A program made the position numbers and the translations under genes. The notes under the pieces were generated by a model that was given only the letters and a program-made list of their open reading frames with translations, was not told where the DNA came from and did no database searches. Shown here in pieces: positions 57,539 through 62,711 of a DNA stretch of 64,000 nucleotides (positions are counted from its first letter, which is position 1; every line of letters starts with the position of its first letter). Where the stretch lies: contig JAGCBE010000347.1 in assembly GCA_017652345.1 (NCBI GenBank), forward strand, positions 5,775-69,774, read 5' to 3'. The stretch is from Methanobrevibacter sp. (GTDB lineage Archaea > Methanobacteriota > Methanobacteria > Methanobacteriales > Methanobacteriaceae).

Positions 57539-57606
57539 AACTAAATAAAGTAAAGATAAAAAGTTTTGTATTAAAATAATATACAAAACTTTTTATTTAT
57601 TTAGTT
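57539..57606 (+). ncRNA. Long hairpin (26 bp), candidate small RNA or origin element
   Basis: Arms 57539-57548/57597-57606 (10 bp) and 57556-57571/57581-57596 (16 bp) pair perfectly around a 7-nt bulge and a 9-nt loop. A weak promoter-like sequence (TTGACT at 57492-57497, 16 bp, GATAAT at 57514-57519) lies just upstream, so a short transcript ending in this hairpin is possible. It could equally act as a cruciform or terminator. Confidence 0.4.
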
Positions 57607-57647
57607 CAAAATATTTATACAAGAGTTGAAATGTACGTCAATGTGCT

Positions 57648-57715
57648 CGGCTCGTTGCCAAGCGCGACGAGCCGGGATTTAGTAAAGTAGTAGATGGCGC
57701 AATTTTTTTATTGCG
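57648..57715. other. Two GC-containing hairpins next to the half-site array
   Basis: CGGCTCGT/ACGAGCCG (57648-57655 with 57667-57674) and CGCAAT/ATTGCG (57698-57703 with 57710-57715). They sit in otherwise very AT-rich DNA directly before the phased repeat array and contain no gene. Confidence 0.6.
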
Positions 57716-57728
57716 TTTGCGTAAATCG

Positions 57729-57950
57729 GTTAGAGGCGTCTAACTCCTGTTAGTCGAGCTTAACCAGGGTTAGAGACGTTTAACTTTGGTTAGAGGAACT
57801 TAACCATGGTTAGACATGCCTAACCACAAATTTTTTATTACTTCGGATGAAAATGGTTAAAGATGACTAACCTAGGTTAGATAGGACTAACTTGAGTTAG
57901 GTGTATTTAACTTTGGTTAGATAAGTTTAACTCAAATTAGATAAGACAAA
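57729..57950. repeat. 20-bp-phased array of GTTA/TAAC half-sites (iteron-like)
   Basis: Two blocks. In block 1 GTTA(G) begins at 57729, 57749, 57769, 57789 and 57809; in block 2 at 57856, 57876, 57896, 57916, and a variant ATTAG at 57936. Every unit has an inverted TAAC exactly 12 bp after its GTTA (the last unit has lost it). The sequence between half-sites is not conserved. The junction CTAACCTAGGTTAG (57867-57880) is a perfect palindrome. This looks like a multimeric protein-binding array: replication origin, partition site or operator. Confidence 0.8.
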
Positions 57951-57989
57951 CAAAAGAAAAGAATAAGAAAAAACAAAAATATTTTTAAT

Positions 57990-58029
57990 AACATAAATTT
58001 AATATAAATAACAGAAATTTAATATAAAA
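57990..58029. repeat. A+T-only tandem repeat beside the half-site array
   Basis: The units ACATAAATTTAATATAAAT and ACAGAAATTTAATATAAAA follow each other at a 20-bp period (57991 and 58011), within about 85 bases of nearly pure A+T. It has the same period as the adjacent array and resembles a DNA-unwinding element. Confidence 0.6.
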
Positions 58030-58034
58030 AAGTA

Positions 58035-58063
58035 TTGACAAAATAGTTTAATATTGATATAAT
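58035..58063 (+). promoter_or_regulatory. Promoter downstream of the array
   Basis: TTGACA (58035-58040), 17-bp spacer, TATAAT (58058-58063). The leader contains CCGGAAAGAGAGG before the ATG at 58113, a leader type repeated in this arm. Confidence 0.87.
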
Positions 58064-58112
58064 TAAGTCAAGAAAAAGGAAAACAAGCAACCGGAAAGAG
58101 AGGATAAAAACT

Positions 58113-58340
58113 ATGAAATATACAGTAATCACTTATGAAGCAACTAGAACAGGTAGAGGTAGAGAGCTTGAAAGATATGAAACAGATGATATCCAAAGAG
58201 CAGTAAAAACAAAAATCTACAATACTCACAACAAGGTTGGAGTAGCTACTAAGATAATCAATAATGAAACAAAAAAAGAAGTTGGTGTAAGGACTAGAAC
58301 AAACACTCGAGTTTACGGACTTTACATCAAAATGTACTAA
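58113..58340 (+). CDS. Small early protein, 75 residues
   Basis: A basic alpha/beta protein starting MKYTVITYEATRTGRGRELE. It has its own promoter, and GAGAGG is its ribosome site. The layout (MKYTVI, then T-D-D-I, then a later N-H-N-K-V and IIN) is echoed in the 54-residue protein at 61972, suggesting distant paralogy. Function unknown. Confidence 0.7.
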   Translation: MKYTVITYEATRTGRGRELERYETDDIQRAVKTKIYNTHNKVGVATKIINNETKKEVGVRTRTNTRVYGLYIKMY

Positions 58341-58357
58341 AAAAACAAAAGAAAAAG

Positions 58358-58386
58358 TTGACAAAACTTTTTCTTTTTGTTATAAT
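58358..58386 (+). promoter_or_regulatory. Promoter nested in a terminator-like hairpin
   Basis: TTGACA (58358-58363), 17-bp spacer, TATAAT (58381-58386). The -35 box is the loop and inner stem of an inverted repeat (AACAAAAGAAAAAGTT with AACTTTTTCTTTTTGTT, one bulged base), which would terminate the upstream transcript. Confidence 0.85.
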
Positions 58387-58416
58387 AAAGAAAAAGGAAA
58401 GAAAGGAAAAAGAAAA

Positions 58417-58602
58417 ATGATTAAAAAGGTTTATTACATTGAATGTACAAATGAAAACAACGAAACAATAGAAAACATAATAAATGATTTTATTTGTTTT
58501 GTAGAAATTGAACCAATTGAAATGAATTATTTAGAAGTAGAAATTGTTTGTAGAAAAGAAGATTTGAAAGATATTGAAAATAGATTAAAAGATATTATTT
58601 GA
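58417..58602 (+). CDS. Small early protein, 61 residues
   Basis: MIKKVYYIECTNENNETIEN with a beta-alpha-beta-beta-alpha pattern (ferredoxin-like by eye), acidic. Own promoter, ribosome site AAAGGAAA. The stop codon is the first base pair of the following long hairpin. Unknown function. Confidence 0.65.
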   Translation: MIKKVYYIECTNENNETIENIINDFICFVEIEPIEMNYLEVEIVCRKEDLKDIENRLKDII

Positions 58603-58726
58603 GCGCGAAAGCTTGCTTTGAGGTAACTCAAGGCAAGCTAAAATTATCTTTTAACGTCCTTCGCGCATCTCACCAACTTCGCTCAAAGCCGAAAAAATTA
58701 TACCACATGAGAACGACATTTGTCAA
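58603..58726 (-). ncRNA. Divergent hairpin RNA module 1 with its promoter
   Basis: A - strand promoter (TTGACA 58726-58721, 18-bp spacer, TATAAT 58702-58697) points left into a structured, gene-free segment. This has an outer stem GCGCGAA/TTCGCGC (58603-58609 with 58660-58666) and an inner perfect 13-bp stem (58610-58622 with 58627-58639, one wobble) with a GTAA loop on the + strand. Transcription would give a short hairpin RNA and run into the opposite strand of the preceding gene. Confidence 0.5.
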
Positions 58727-58745
58727 GTAGAAAATGATGAAATTT

Positions 58746-58823
58746 TGCACAAAAAACAATTCACAAAATTATTGTTTTTTGTGCATTTTTTTTATTGACA
58801 AAATAAATGTTTAATGATATAAT
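58746..58823 (+). promoter_or_regulatory. Module 1: inverted repeat with TTTGTGCA box, then promoter
   Basis: A perfect 15-bp inverted repeat (58746-58760 with 58771-58785) ends in TTTGTGCA (58778-58785). Exactly 9 nt later comes TTGACA (58795-58800), 17 bp and TATAAT (58818-58823). In this copy the repeat is also followed by eight T, so it could terminate readthrough from the left. Confidence 0.8.
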
Positions 58824-58872
58824 AAAGACATAATAAAGGAAAGGAAGTCCGGAAGGGCTAGGGTAAGGAAAA

Positions 58873-59004
58873 ATGGGATACTGGATAATTGATGTAAATG
58901 GAAATCTTGTAACAATTGAAGCTGATGTAAAAATAGCTTATGCTATTGCTGAGGAAATCGGCGGAGAAGTGGTAGAGATTTACATCTCTACCACAAAAAA
59001 ATAA
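58873..59004 (+). CDS. Small early protein, 43 residues
   Basis: MGYWIIDVNGNLVTIEADVK, then a short helix and strand. The leader carries AGTCC-GGAA-GGGCT, a GNRA-type hairpin before the ribosome site GTAAGGA. The last third of the gene is itself a perfect 11-bp inverted repeat with a 4-nt loop (58969-58979 with 58984-58994). Unknown function; too short for family recognition. Confidence 0.6.
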   Translation: MGYWIIDVNGNLVTIEADVKIAYAIAEEIGGEVVEIYISTTKK

Positions 59005-59013
59005 AAAAAAGTG

Positions 59014-59042
59014 TTGACAAAGTAAAACTAAAGTGATATAAT
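59014..59042 (+). promoter_or_regulatory. Promoter of the 49-residue paralog A
   Basis: TTGACA (59014-59019), 17-bp spacer, TATAAT (59037-59042). The leader contains AGCC-GAAA-GGCT, a GNRA-loop hairpin, upstream of the start. Confidence 0.86.
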
Positions 59043-59090
59043 TAAATCAGAAAAAAGGAAAGGAAGCCGAAAGGCTAAAGGTAAAAAGAT

Positions 59091-59240
59091 ATGAAAATAA
59101 CAACAGTTACAGCTTACGGAAGAAATAACGTAATTATTAAACAAGTGGTTACACCTTATGAAAATAGAGATAATGTAATAAATGCATTATTTAGAGAAAA
59201 AAATGTTGTAGCTGTCGGAACTGCTACAAAAAATAAATAA
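59091..59240 (+). CDS. 49-residue early protein, paralog A
   Basis: MKITTVTAYGRNNVIIKQVV is clearly homologous over its whole length to the 49-residue product at 60787 (shared VTAYG, IIK-VV, AV-TATK near the end). It probably forms a small beta-alpha-beta fold. Own promoter and leader; unknown role. Confidence 0.7.
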   Translation: MKITTVTAYGRNNVIIKQVVTPYENRDNVINALFREKNVVAVGTATKNK

Positions 59241-59253
59241 AAAAAATATAAAA

Positions 59254-59288
59254 AAGTGCTTGACAATAAGCACTTTTTTTGATATACT
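59254..59288 (+). promoter_or_regulatory. Promoter with -35 inside a terminator-like stem
   Basis: TTGACA (59260-59265), 17 bp, TATACT (59283-59288). AAGTGCTT/AAGCACTT (59254-59261 with 59268-59275) forms a stem with an A-run before and a T-run after, so the same bases can end the upstream transcript and start the next. Confidence 0.85.
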
Positions 59289-59319
59289 ATAATCAGAAAA
59301 GGAAAGAGAGGTAAACAAC

Positions 59320-59628
59320 ATGATAAATATTAGAACACTTAAAAAGATAACAAACAACGGCGGTCTTACACTAAAGAATGGTAAACCAATCACATATAAG
59401 AGCGGTTGGCAAGTAGCAACAGAAGGCATGGAAACAACAGACATGCAAGAGGCTATGAAAATGATAAAAGCATATGGCGGTAACTGTGGTATCTGGTTTG
59501 CAGACGGTGTTTGGTATATAGACAAAAGCCATAGAGTTAATACAAAGCGTGAAGCGATGGAAATTGGCAGAGCGCACAACCAAATAAGCATTCTGAGATG
59601 GAACGGAATGAGGCTAGCATACTGCTAG
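59320..59628 (+). CDS. Conserved small phage protein, 102 residues
   Basis: MINIRTLKKITNNGGLTLKN; with YKSGWQVATEGMETT, YGGNCGIWFADGVWYIDKS and TKREAMEIGRAHNQISILRW. I recognise this combination as a recurrent small protein of clostridial phages with no assigned role. Ribosome site GAGAGG. The last codons form the left arm of the terminator. Confidence 0.75.
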   Translation: MINIRTLKKITNNGGLTLKNGKPITYKSGWQVATEGMETTDMQEAMKMIKAYGGNCGIWFADGVWYIDKSHRVNTKREAMEIGRAHNQISILRWNGMRLAYC

Positions 59629-59637
59629 CCTTTTTTT
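59611..59637 (+). terminator. Terminator overlapping the end of the 102-residue gene
   Basis: AGGCTAGC/GCTAGCCT (59611-59618 with 59624-59631), loop ATACT, seven T. The stop codon lies in the right arm. Confidence 0.9.
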
Positions 59638-59670
59638 ACCGCGATTTACATTTTTATTATTTTTTGGTGA

Positions 59671-59745
59671 GCGGCGCGCTTGCAATCACACCCTTCGCAA
59701 GCGCGCCGCGATGTCCATTATAGCATAGTGCGCAGTTTTTGTCAA
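59671..59745 (-). ncRNA. Divergent hairpin RNA module 2 with its promoter
   Basis: - strand promoter TTGACA (59745-59740), 17 bp, TATAAT (59722-59717). About 8 nt after the -10 the transcript enters a perfect 13-bp GC stem (59709-59697 with 59683-59671) whose loop reads GAAGGGTGTGATT. There is no T-run after it, so it is not an ordinary terminator. The loop core GGGTGTGAT is shared with module 4. Confidence 0.6.
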
Positions 59746-59759
59746 GTGTTTTTTGTTGT

Positions 59760-59833
59760 GCAATTTGCACAAACATAATCCTGAAACTTTGTGCAAATTG
59801 CTAGTTGACTTTTGAGTGCTCCGGTGCTATACT
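59760..59833 (+). promoter_or_regulatory. Module 2: inverted repeat with TTTGTGCA box, then promoter
   Basis: A perfect 14-bp inverted repeat GCAATTTGCACAAA/TTTGTGCAAATTGC (59760-59773 with 59788-59801). From the end of TTTGTGCA (59795) there are 9 nt to TTGACT (59805-59810), then 17 bp and TATACT (59828-59833). The left half faces the divergent hairpin-RNA promoter. Confidence 0.82.
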
Positions 59834-59839
59834 ATAATT

Positions 59840-59984
59840 ACAGAAAGGGAAGTAAGGCAGAAACCTTTCAACGAGATAGTTGCTCTACATAGTGAAAAGT
59901 AGGGGTTCAATTACAGAAGTGGTTGGGTTCAGAAAAGTAACTAAGTACCAACGGAGACCTTACAGAGAAACTTAAAAAAGTTTC
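59840..59984 (+). ncRNA. Structured non-coding transcript A
   Basis: The transcript from the module 2 promoter has no credible gene for 260 bases. A closing helix GTAAGG/CCTTAC (59852-59857 with 59958-59963) surrounds three stems: CAAC/GTTG (59869-59882), a 6-bp CTCTAC/GTAGGG (59883-59904) and GTTGG/CCAAC (59922-59952). GAAACTT/AAGTTTC follows (59967-59984). A closed multi-branched junction behind a strong promoter suggests a functional small RNA or a riboswitch-like domain. I do not recognise a known class. Confidence 0.5.
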
Positions 59985-59993
59985 AAAAAGTGC

Positions 59994-60022
59994 TTGACAA
60001 AGCGGGTGGGCGGTGGTATAAT
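59994..60022 (+). promoter_or_regulatory. Promoter of the 33-residue gene
   Basis: TTGACA (59994-59999), 17 bp, TATAAT (60017-60022), in the shared AAAGTGCTTGACAAAG context. The 86-base leader holds CAGCTGACAGTATTGAAA, nearly repeated at 62840. Confidence 0.85.
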
Positions 60023-60108
60023 AATAACAAGAAAAGGGAATAAAGAAAATAGCTAACAGCTGACAGTATTGAAACCTTTTTAATAAATAAGGAAAGAAGG
60101 AATAAAAA

Positions 60109-60210
60109 ATGGTAGTAATGTTAAATGGAATGTATGTAGGAACTGTTAATGCAAAAACTTATTCTATCAAGGCTCTTGAAGAAGCTGGTTTTACAGTAAT
60201 TATAAAATAA
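60109..60210 (+). CDS. Very small early protein, 33 residues
   Basis: MVVMLNGMYVGTVNAKTYSI, then ALEEAGFTVIIK. Ribosome site GGAAAGAAGG precedes ATG 60109 by 8 nt. The composition is that of a small folded beta-alpha peptide. Unknown; supported mainly by promoter and ribosome site. Confidence 0.55.
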   Translation: MVVMLNGMYVGTVNAKTYSIKALEEAGFTVIIK

Positions 60211-60213
60211 TAC

Positions 60214-60242
60214 TTGACAAAAAAATAAAATTTTGTTATAAT
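60214..60242 (+). promoter_or_regulatory. Promoter upstream of membrane peptide and tRNA-Lys
   Basis: TTGACA (60214-60219), 17 bp, TATAAT (60237-60242). No other promoter is seen before the tRNA, so peptide gene and tRNA are probably one transcript. Confidence 0.86.
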
Positions 60243-60275
60243 AATTATAGAAAATGAAAAGTGAGGATAAAAAAA

Positions 60276-60458
60276 ATGGTAGATTTTATTATTGGTTTTA
60301 TATTTTTAGTACTTCTTGGAATAGTTGCTATTCCTTGTGCAATTAGTGATTACATAGCAAAAGTAAAAGCTGAAAGAAGATATAATAGAAAAAAGTTTTT
60401 AATGAACCATCCAAATTATGCGGAAGATGTTAACGGAAAGCTACACAAAATTAAGTAA
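60276..60458 (+). CDS. Small membrane protein, 60 residues
   Basis: MVDFIIGFIFLVLLGIVAIP is a single N-terminal hydrophobic segment, followed by a basic cytoplasm-type stretch (KVKAERRYNRKKFL). ATG 60276 has GTGAGG 9 nt upstream; the GTG itself at 60261 is the ribosome site rather than the start. It lies 7 bases before the tRNA gene. Confidence 0.6.
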   Translation: MVDFIIGFIFLVLLGIVAIPCAISDYIAKVKAERRYNRKKFLMNHPNYAEDVNGKLHKIK

Positions 60459-60465
60459 AAATTAA

Positions 60466-60538
<73 letters not shown>

Positions 60539-60577
60539 TTAAAACAGACAAAGTTCGAAAAATCCTCCTTTCCTAAA

Positions 60578-60610
60578 GGGCGTCCGTGTGTGCGGGCGCC
60601 CGCCTTTTTT
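60578..60610 (+). terminator. Terminator after tRNA-Lys
   Basis: GGGCGTCCG/CGGGCGCCC (60578-60586 with 60593-60601, one wobble), loop TGTGTG, then GCC and six T. Upstream, 60560-60576 is a pyrimidine-rich 17-mer found again after the tRNA-like RNA. Confidence 0.88.
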
Positions 60611-60635
60611 CGTACTAACCATCTGCCGCCGAAAA

Positions 60636-60665
60636 ATTATATCACACGAGGTCAGCACTTGTCAA
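60636..60665 (-). promoter_or_regulatory. Module 3: divergent - strand promoter
   Basis: TTGACA (60665-60660), 18-bp spacer, TATAAT (60641-60636), pointing left into the tRNA terminator hairpin. It shares TTGTCAAGTAGAAAAT (60659-60674) with module 1. Here the GC-rich hairpin it would transcribe is the tRNA terminator itself. Confidence 0.65.
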
Positions 60666-60706
60666 GTAGAAAATTGCAAAAAAATACATAAAAAATCACT
60701 TCCCGA

Positions 60707-60752
60707 TTTGTGCAACTTTTTTGTTGACAAGCCGGTGCTACTGTGCTATAAT
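60707..60752 (+). promoter_or_regulatory. Module 3: TTTGTGCA box, then promoter
   Basis: TTTGTGCA (60707-60714), 9 nt, TTGACA (60724-60729), 17 bp, TATAAT (60747-60752). The left half of the inverted repeat is degraded (only TTGCA around 60674-60678). Confidence 0.82.
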
Positions 60753-60786
60753 TAAATCAGAAAAAAGGAAAGAGAGGTACAAGCTT

Positions 60787-60936
60787 ATGAAAAAGACAAT
60801 CGTTACCGCATACGGAAAAGGAAATACAATTATCAAGGTAGTTGAAACTACATATGACAATAGATATGACGTAATGAACGAACTGTTCAGAATTGATGGA
60901 GTAGTTGCAGTTCATACAGCTACAAAAATAAAATAG
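60787..60936 (+). CDS. 49-residue early protein, paralog B
   Basis: MKKTIVTAYGKGNTIIKVVE is the same length as paralog A at 59091 and identical at many positions, including the TATK near the end. Leader AATCAGAAAAAAGGAAAG is also shared, so gene and leader were duplicated together. ATG at 60787 follows GAGAGG. Unknown role. Confidence 0.72.
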   Translation: MKKTIVTAYGKGNTIIKVVETTYDNRYDVMNELFRIDGVVAVHTATKIK

Positions 60937-60939
60937 GGG

Positions 60940-60968
60940 TTGACAAATAGTCAACCCTATGATATAAT
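60940..60968 (+). promoter_or_regulatory. Promoter of non-coding transcript B, nested in a stem
   Basis: TTGACA (60940-60945), 17 bp, TATAAT (60963-60968). An inverted repeat ATAGGGGTTGAC/GTCAACCCTAT (one bulged G) embeds the -35 box just behind the paralog B stop. Confidence 0.85.
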
Positions 60969-60974
60969 AAGTAT

Positions 60975-61204
60975 ATAAGGTAAGGGATGGGAGCTACCGA
61001 AAGAGGCTCGGAAGACGCAAGGTGTCGCAATAAGTCTCCACGATAAAGTCCTACCACCGCACGGAGCCATATGGTGCGGTATATAAATGTGAACCAAACC
61101 CTTAGGTGAGGTAACCCGTGGCAGTACCACAAGCTCTTGAAAAGGGGGTCATATGGCAGAGCACAAAGACCTATAAGGCGGCAATGCTGAAAGGGTCTTT
61201 TTTT
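60975..61204 (+). ncRNA. Structured non-coding transcript B (about 230 nt)
   Basis: It has its own consensus promoter, no credible gene, and a terminator at 61165-61204 (AAAGACC/GGTCTTT, then T-run). Internal elements include a perfect 7-bp stem ACCGCAC/GTGCGGT (61056-61062 with 61074-61080), GTGG-CAGTA-CCAC (61118-61130), CAAG-CT-CTTG just behind it, and AACCCTT pairing with AAGGGGGT around the last two. Base composition is clearly more GC-rich than its surroundings. I do not recognise it as a known RNA class. Confidence 0.65.
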
Positions 61205-61209
61205 ATTGG

Positions 61210-61280
61210 GCGGCGGGCTAGCGATCACACCCCACGCAGCCCGCCGCAAAATTATACCATACTGCGATGGGGTTTGTCAA
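61210..61280 (-). ncRNA. Divergent hairpin RNA module 4 with its promoter
   Basis: - strand promoter TTGACA (61280-61275), 18-bp spacer, TATAAT (61256-61251). The RNA starts at the hairpin: GCGGCGGGCT/AGCCCGCCGC (61247-61238 with 61219-61210) plus an inner GCG/CGC, loop TGGGGTGTGAT. The loop shares GGGTGTGAT with module 2. No T-run follows. Confidence 0.6.
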
Positions 61281-61334
61281 TATCAAATTTCTGTCTTTTG
61301 TATCAAAATTCTGACATCCCAAAATTGTACAAAG

Positions 61335-61401
61335 TGCACAAAAAAGTTTTTTTATTTTGTGCAAAATTTTGCTTGACTTACCGGCTCTACGGGTGTATAA
61401 T
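61335..61401 (+). promoter_or_regulatory. Module 4: inverted repeat with TTTGTGCA box, then promoter
   Basis: TGCACAAA (61335-61342) and TTTGTGCA (61356-61363), 13 bp apart. Then 9 nt, TTGACT (61373-61378), 17 bp, TATAAT (61396-61401). Confidence 0.82.
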
Positions 61402-61434
61402 CTAAGTAGTTCAGATGAAAGAGAGGATTTGAAA

Positions 61435-61893
61435 ATGAACACTACACTATTTGAGTATCTTATAAACGGATATAATGACCTTGCATATACTCACAACTAT
61501 ATTTTTGGTTTTGAGTATAAAGGGGTAGTTTATGCAGTGACAACTGATAACGCTATACTACCATATATTTTAAAACTTGACAAGGCTAGTCGTGGAGCTG
61601 GATATGCTCTAAGATTTAAGCCAACTAACGCACAAAAGGTTATGCTTATAGCCAAAGGGGCAGAGGTTGTTTGTAGCGCAACATATTTCAATGATATGGT
61701 TGCAAATCTCAAATATAACAAAGGGGAAGTATTTGAGAAAATCATCACAGAGAATAACGGTCAAGAATGGACAAAGGATAGTGTTCCATTCACTATAGAT
61801 GGAGACCTCACAGTTGATGGTGTTGCATATCAAATCAAGTATCAAGGTGCAACATTCACAAACGAAAAGATACTTGCTAGGTTAACAGCCTAG
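61435..61893 (+). CDS. PD-(D/E)XK-like protein of gut phages, 152 residues
   Basis: The C-terminal half has NKGEVFEKIITE, then VPFTIDGDLTVDGVAYQIKY. The order glutamate, aspartate, Q-x-K fits the active site of PD-(D/E)XK nucleases (E-x-K with Q replacing E). I recall this arrangement in many small proteins of gut Firmicutes phages and mobile elements, without experimental function. The start is ATG 61435 (GAGAGGA 8 nt before). A 9-bp hairpin overlaps its stop codon (61873-61897). Confidence 0.65.
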   Translation: MNTTLFEYLINGYNDLAYTHNYIFGFEYKGVVYAVTTDNAILPYILKLDKASRGAGYALRFKPTNAQKVMLIAKGAEVVCSATYFNDMVANLKYNKGEVFEKIITENNGQEWTKDSVPFTIDGDLTVDGVAYQIKYQGATFTNEKILARLTA

Positions 61894-61914
61894 CAAGGTC
61901 TTATAAAAAAAGTG

Positions 61915-61943
61915 TTGACAATTATTTGAAAATTTGTTATAAT
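61915..61943 (+). promoter_or_regulatory. Promoter of the 54-residue pair
   Basis: TTGACA (61915-61920), 17 bp, TATAAT (61938-61943), in the recurring TTTGT-TATAATAAAGAAAAAGGAAA context. Confidence 0.86.
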
Positions 61944-61971
61944 AAAGAAAAAGGAAAAGGGGTATAAAAAT

Positions 61972-62136
61972 ATGAGGTACACAGTAATCAACCACACAAC
62001 ATTAGAAATTATAGACACAGATAATATAGCTGTTGCTCTTGATAACGTTTCATATTGGAGAGCATGCAATCATAAGGTAGAAATGATTGATAATTCCAAT
62101 GGAGAGATTATCGTAGATACAAGAAGGGAGGGGTAG
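61972..62136 (+). CDS. Small early protein, 54 residues
   Basis: MRYTVINHTTLEIIDTDNIA, then WRACNHKVEMIDNSNGEII. The pattern MRYTVI ... T-D-N-I ... N-H-K-V echoes the protein at 58113. Ribosome site AAAAGGGG. Unknown function. Confidence 0.65.
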   Translation: MRYTVINHTTLEIIDTDNIAVALDNVSYWRACNHKVEMIDNSNGEIIVDTRREG

Positions 62137-62139
62137 ATT

Positions 62140-62304
62140 ATGTACTCATATAGCGAAATGATTAGAACAATAGAAGATAAATATGGAGTTGATAGCCACG
62201 AAGTTATTGTATTAAAACTAATGTGGATAGCCTACAGAAATGGTGGTAAACGTGTTACCGCAGAAAAAATTATACAATATTATAAAAAACTGTTGACAAA
62301 GTAA
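62140..62304 (+). CDS. Small early protein, 54 residues, ending inside the next promoter
   Basis: MYSYSEMIRTIEDKYGVDSH, helical, with NGGKRVTAEKIIQYY. A very strong ribosome site (AGGGAGGGG, 62127-62133) overlaps the end of the preceding gene. The last codons contain the TTGACA of the next promoter. It has the look of a small helical DNA- or protein-binding domain; unknown. Confidence 0.65.
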   Translation: MYSYSEMIRTIEDKYGVDSHEVIVLKLMWIAYRNGGKRVTAEKIIQYYKKLLTK

Positions 62305-62321
62305 AAATAACGTGGTATAAT
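62293..62321 (+). promoter_or_regulatory. Promoter overlapping a coding end
   Basis: TTGACA (62293-62298), 17 bp, TATAAT (62316-62321). The -35 box is coding sequence of the 54-residue gene. Confidence 0.85.
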
Positions 62322-62349
62322 AAAGAAAAAACAAAAGGAGGATAAAGAA

Positions 62350-62517
62350 ATGCATAATTATCTATTTTGGGATGAAGTCACAGGCGAGGAATTCCTCGTT
62401 TACGCTCAGAACAAAAAGCAAGCAATAGAAATAGCTAATGAGTATTTTGAAGAGCCTCAGTTCGACAGCGAGGTTACAGACTTTGAAGCTGAAATGATGG
62501 GTCTAGATACCTATTAA
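62350..62517 (+). CDS. Small conserved early protein, 55 residues
   Basis: MHNYLFWDEVTGEEFLVYAQ with an acidic end EAEMMGLDTY. I recall the combination of FWDEVTGEEF and an EAEMMGLDTY tail in several gut phages; the role is unknown. Ribosome site AAAGGAGG with 9 nt to ATG. A terminator follows directly. Confidence 0.7.
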   Translation: MHNYLFWDEVTGEEFLVYAQNKKQAIEIANEYFEEPQFDSEVTDFEAEMMGLDTY

Positions 62518-62523
62518 AAACTA

Positions 62524-62546
62524 GAGGGCGGGAACGCCCTCTTTTT
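62524..62546 (+). terminator. Terminator after the 55-residue gene
   Basis: GAGGGCG/CGCCCTC (62524-62530 with 62535-62541), loop GGAA, five T. Confidence 0.9.
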
Positions 62547-62549
62547 CGA

Positions 62550-62623
62550 TGGCGCGGTGCCGGGCGCACTCTTCGGCACCGCGCCAAAATTCTATTATAC
62601 CACACCGCCAGCCATTTTGTCAA
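62550..62623 (-). ncRNA. Divergent hairpin RNA module 5 with its promoter
   Basis: - strand promoter TTGACA (62623-62618), 18-bp spacer, TATAAT (62599-62594). The RNA begins with a perfect 13-bp GC stem (62586-62574 with 62562-62550), loop AAGAGTGCGCC. There is no T-run after it. Its upstream DNA (TTGTCAAG through TGCACAAA) is nearly identical to module 2. Confidence 0.6.
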
Positions 62624-62643
62624 GCATTTTTTGTTGTGCAATC

Positions 62644-62711
62644 TGCACAAAATTTTCCCATAATCTTTGTGCATTTTGCCTATTGCAAATATCTGTGGAT
62701 AGGTGTATAAT
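62644..62711 (+). promoter_or_regulatory. Module 5: inverted repeat with TTTGTGCA box, then promoter
   Basis: TGCACAAA (62644-62651) and TTTGTGCA (62666-62673), 14 bp apart. Then 9 nt, TTGCAA (62683-62688), 17 bp, TATAAT (62706-62711). The -35 is weaker here. Confidence 0.75.

Noticed and set aside
57729..57950. CRISPR array
   Set aside because: Repeats are only 4-5 bp half-sites at 20-bp phase with palindromic arrangement; there are no 25-40 bp identical repeats, no spacers of constant length and no cas genes.
60920..61249. A 109-codon frame on the - strand opposite transcript B
   Set aside because: It covers the terminator, stems and + promoter of the RNA gene and has no ribosome site; probably an accident of the GC-richer RNA sequence.
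61118..61405. A 95-codon frame on the + strand beginning in transcript B
   Set aside because: It runs through the terminator and the divergent GC hairpin, lacks a ribosome site and has unlikely composition.
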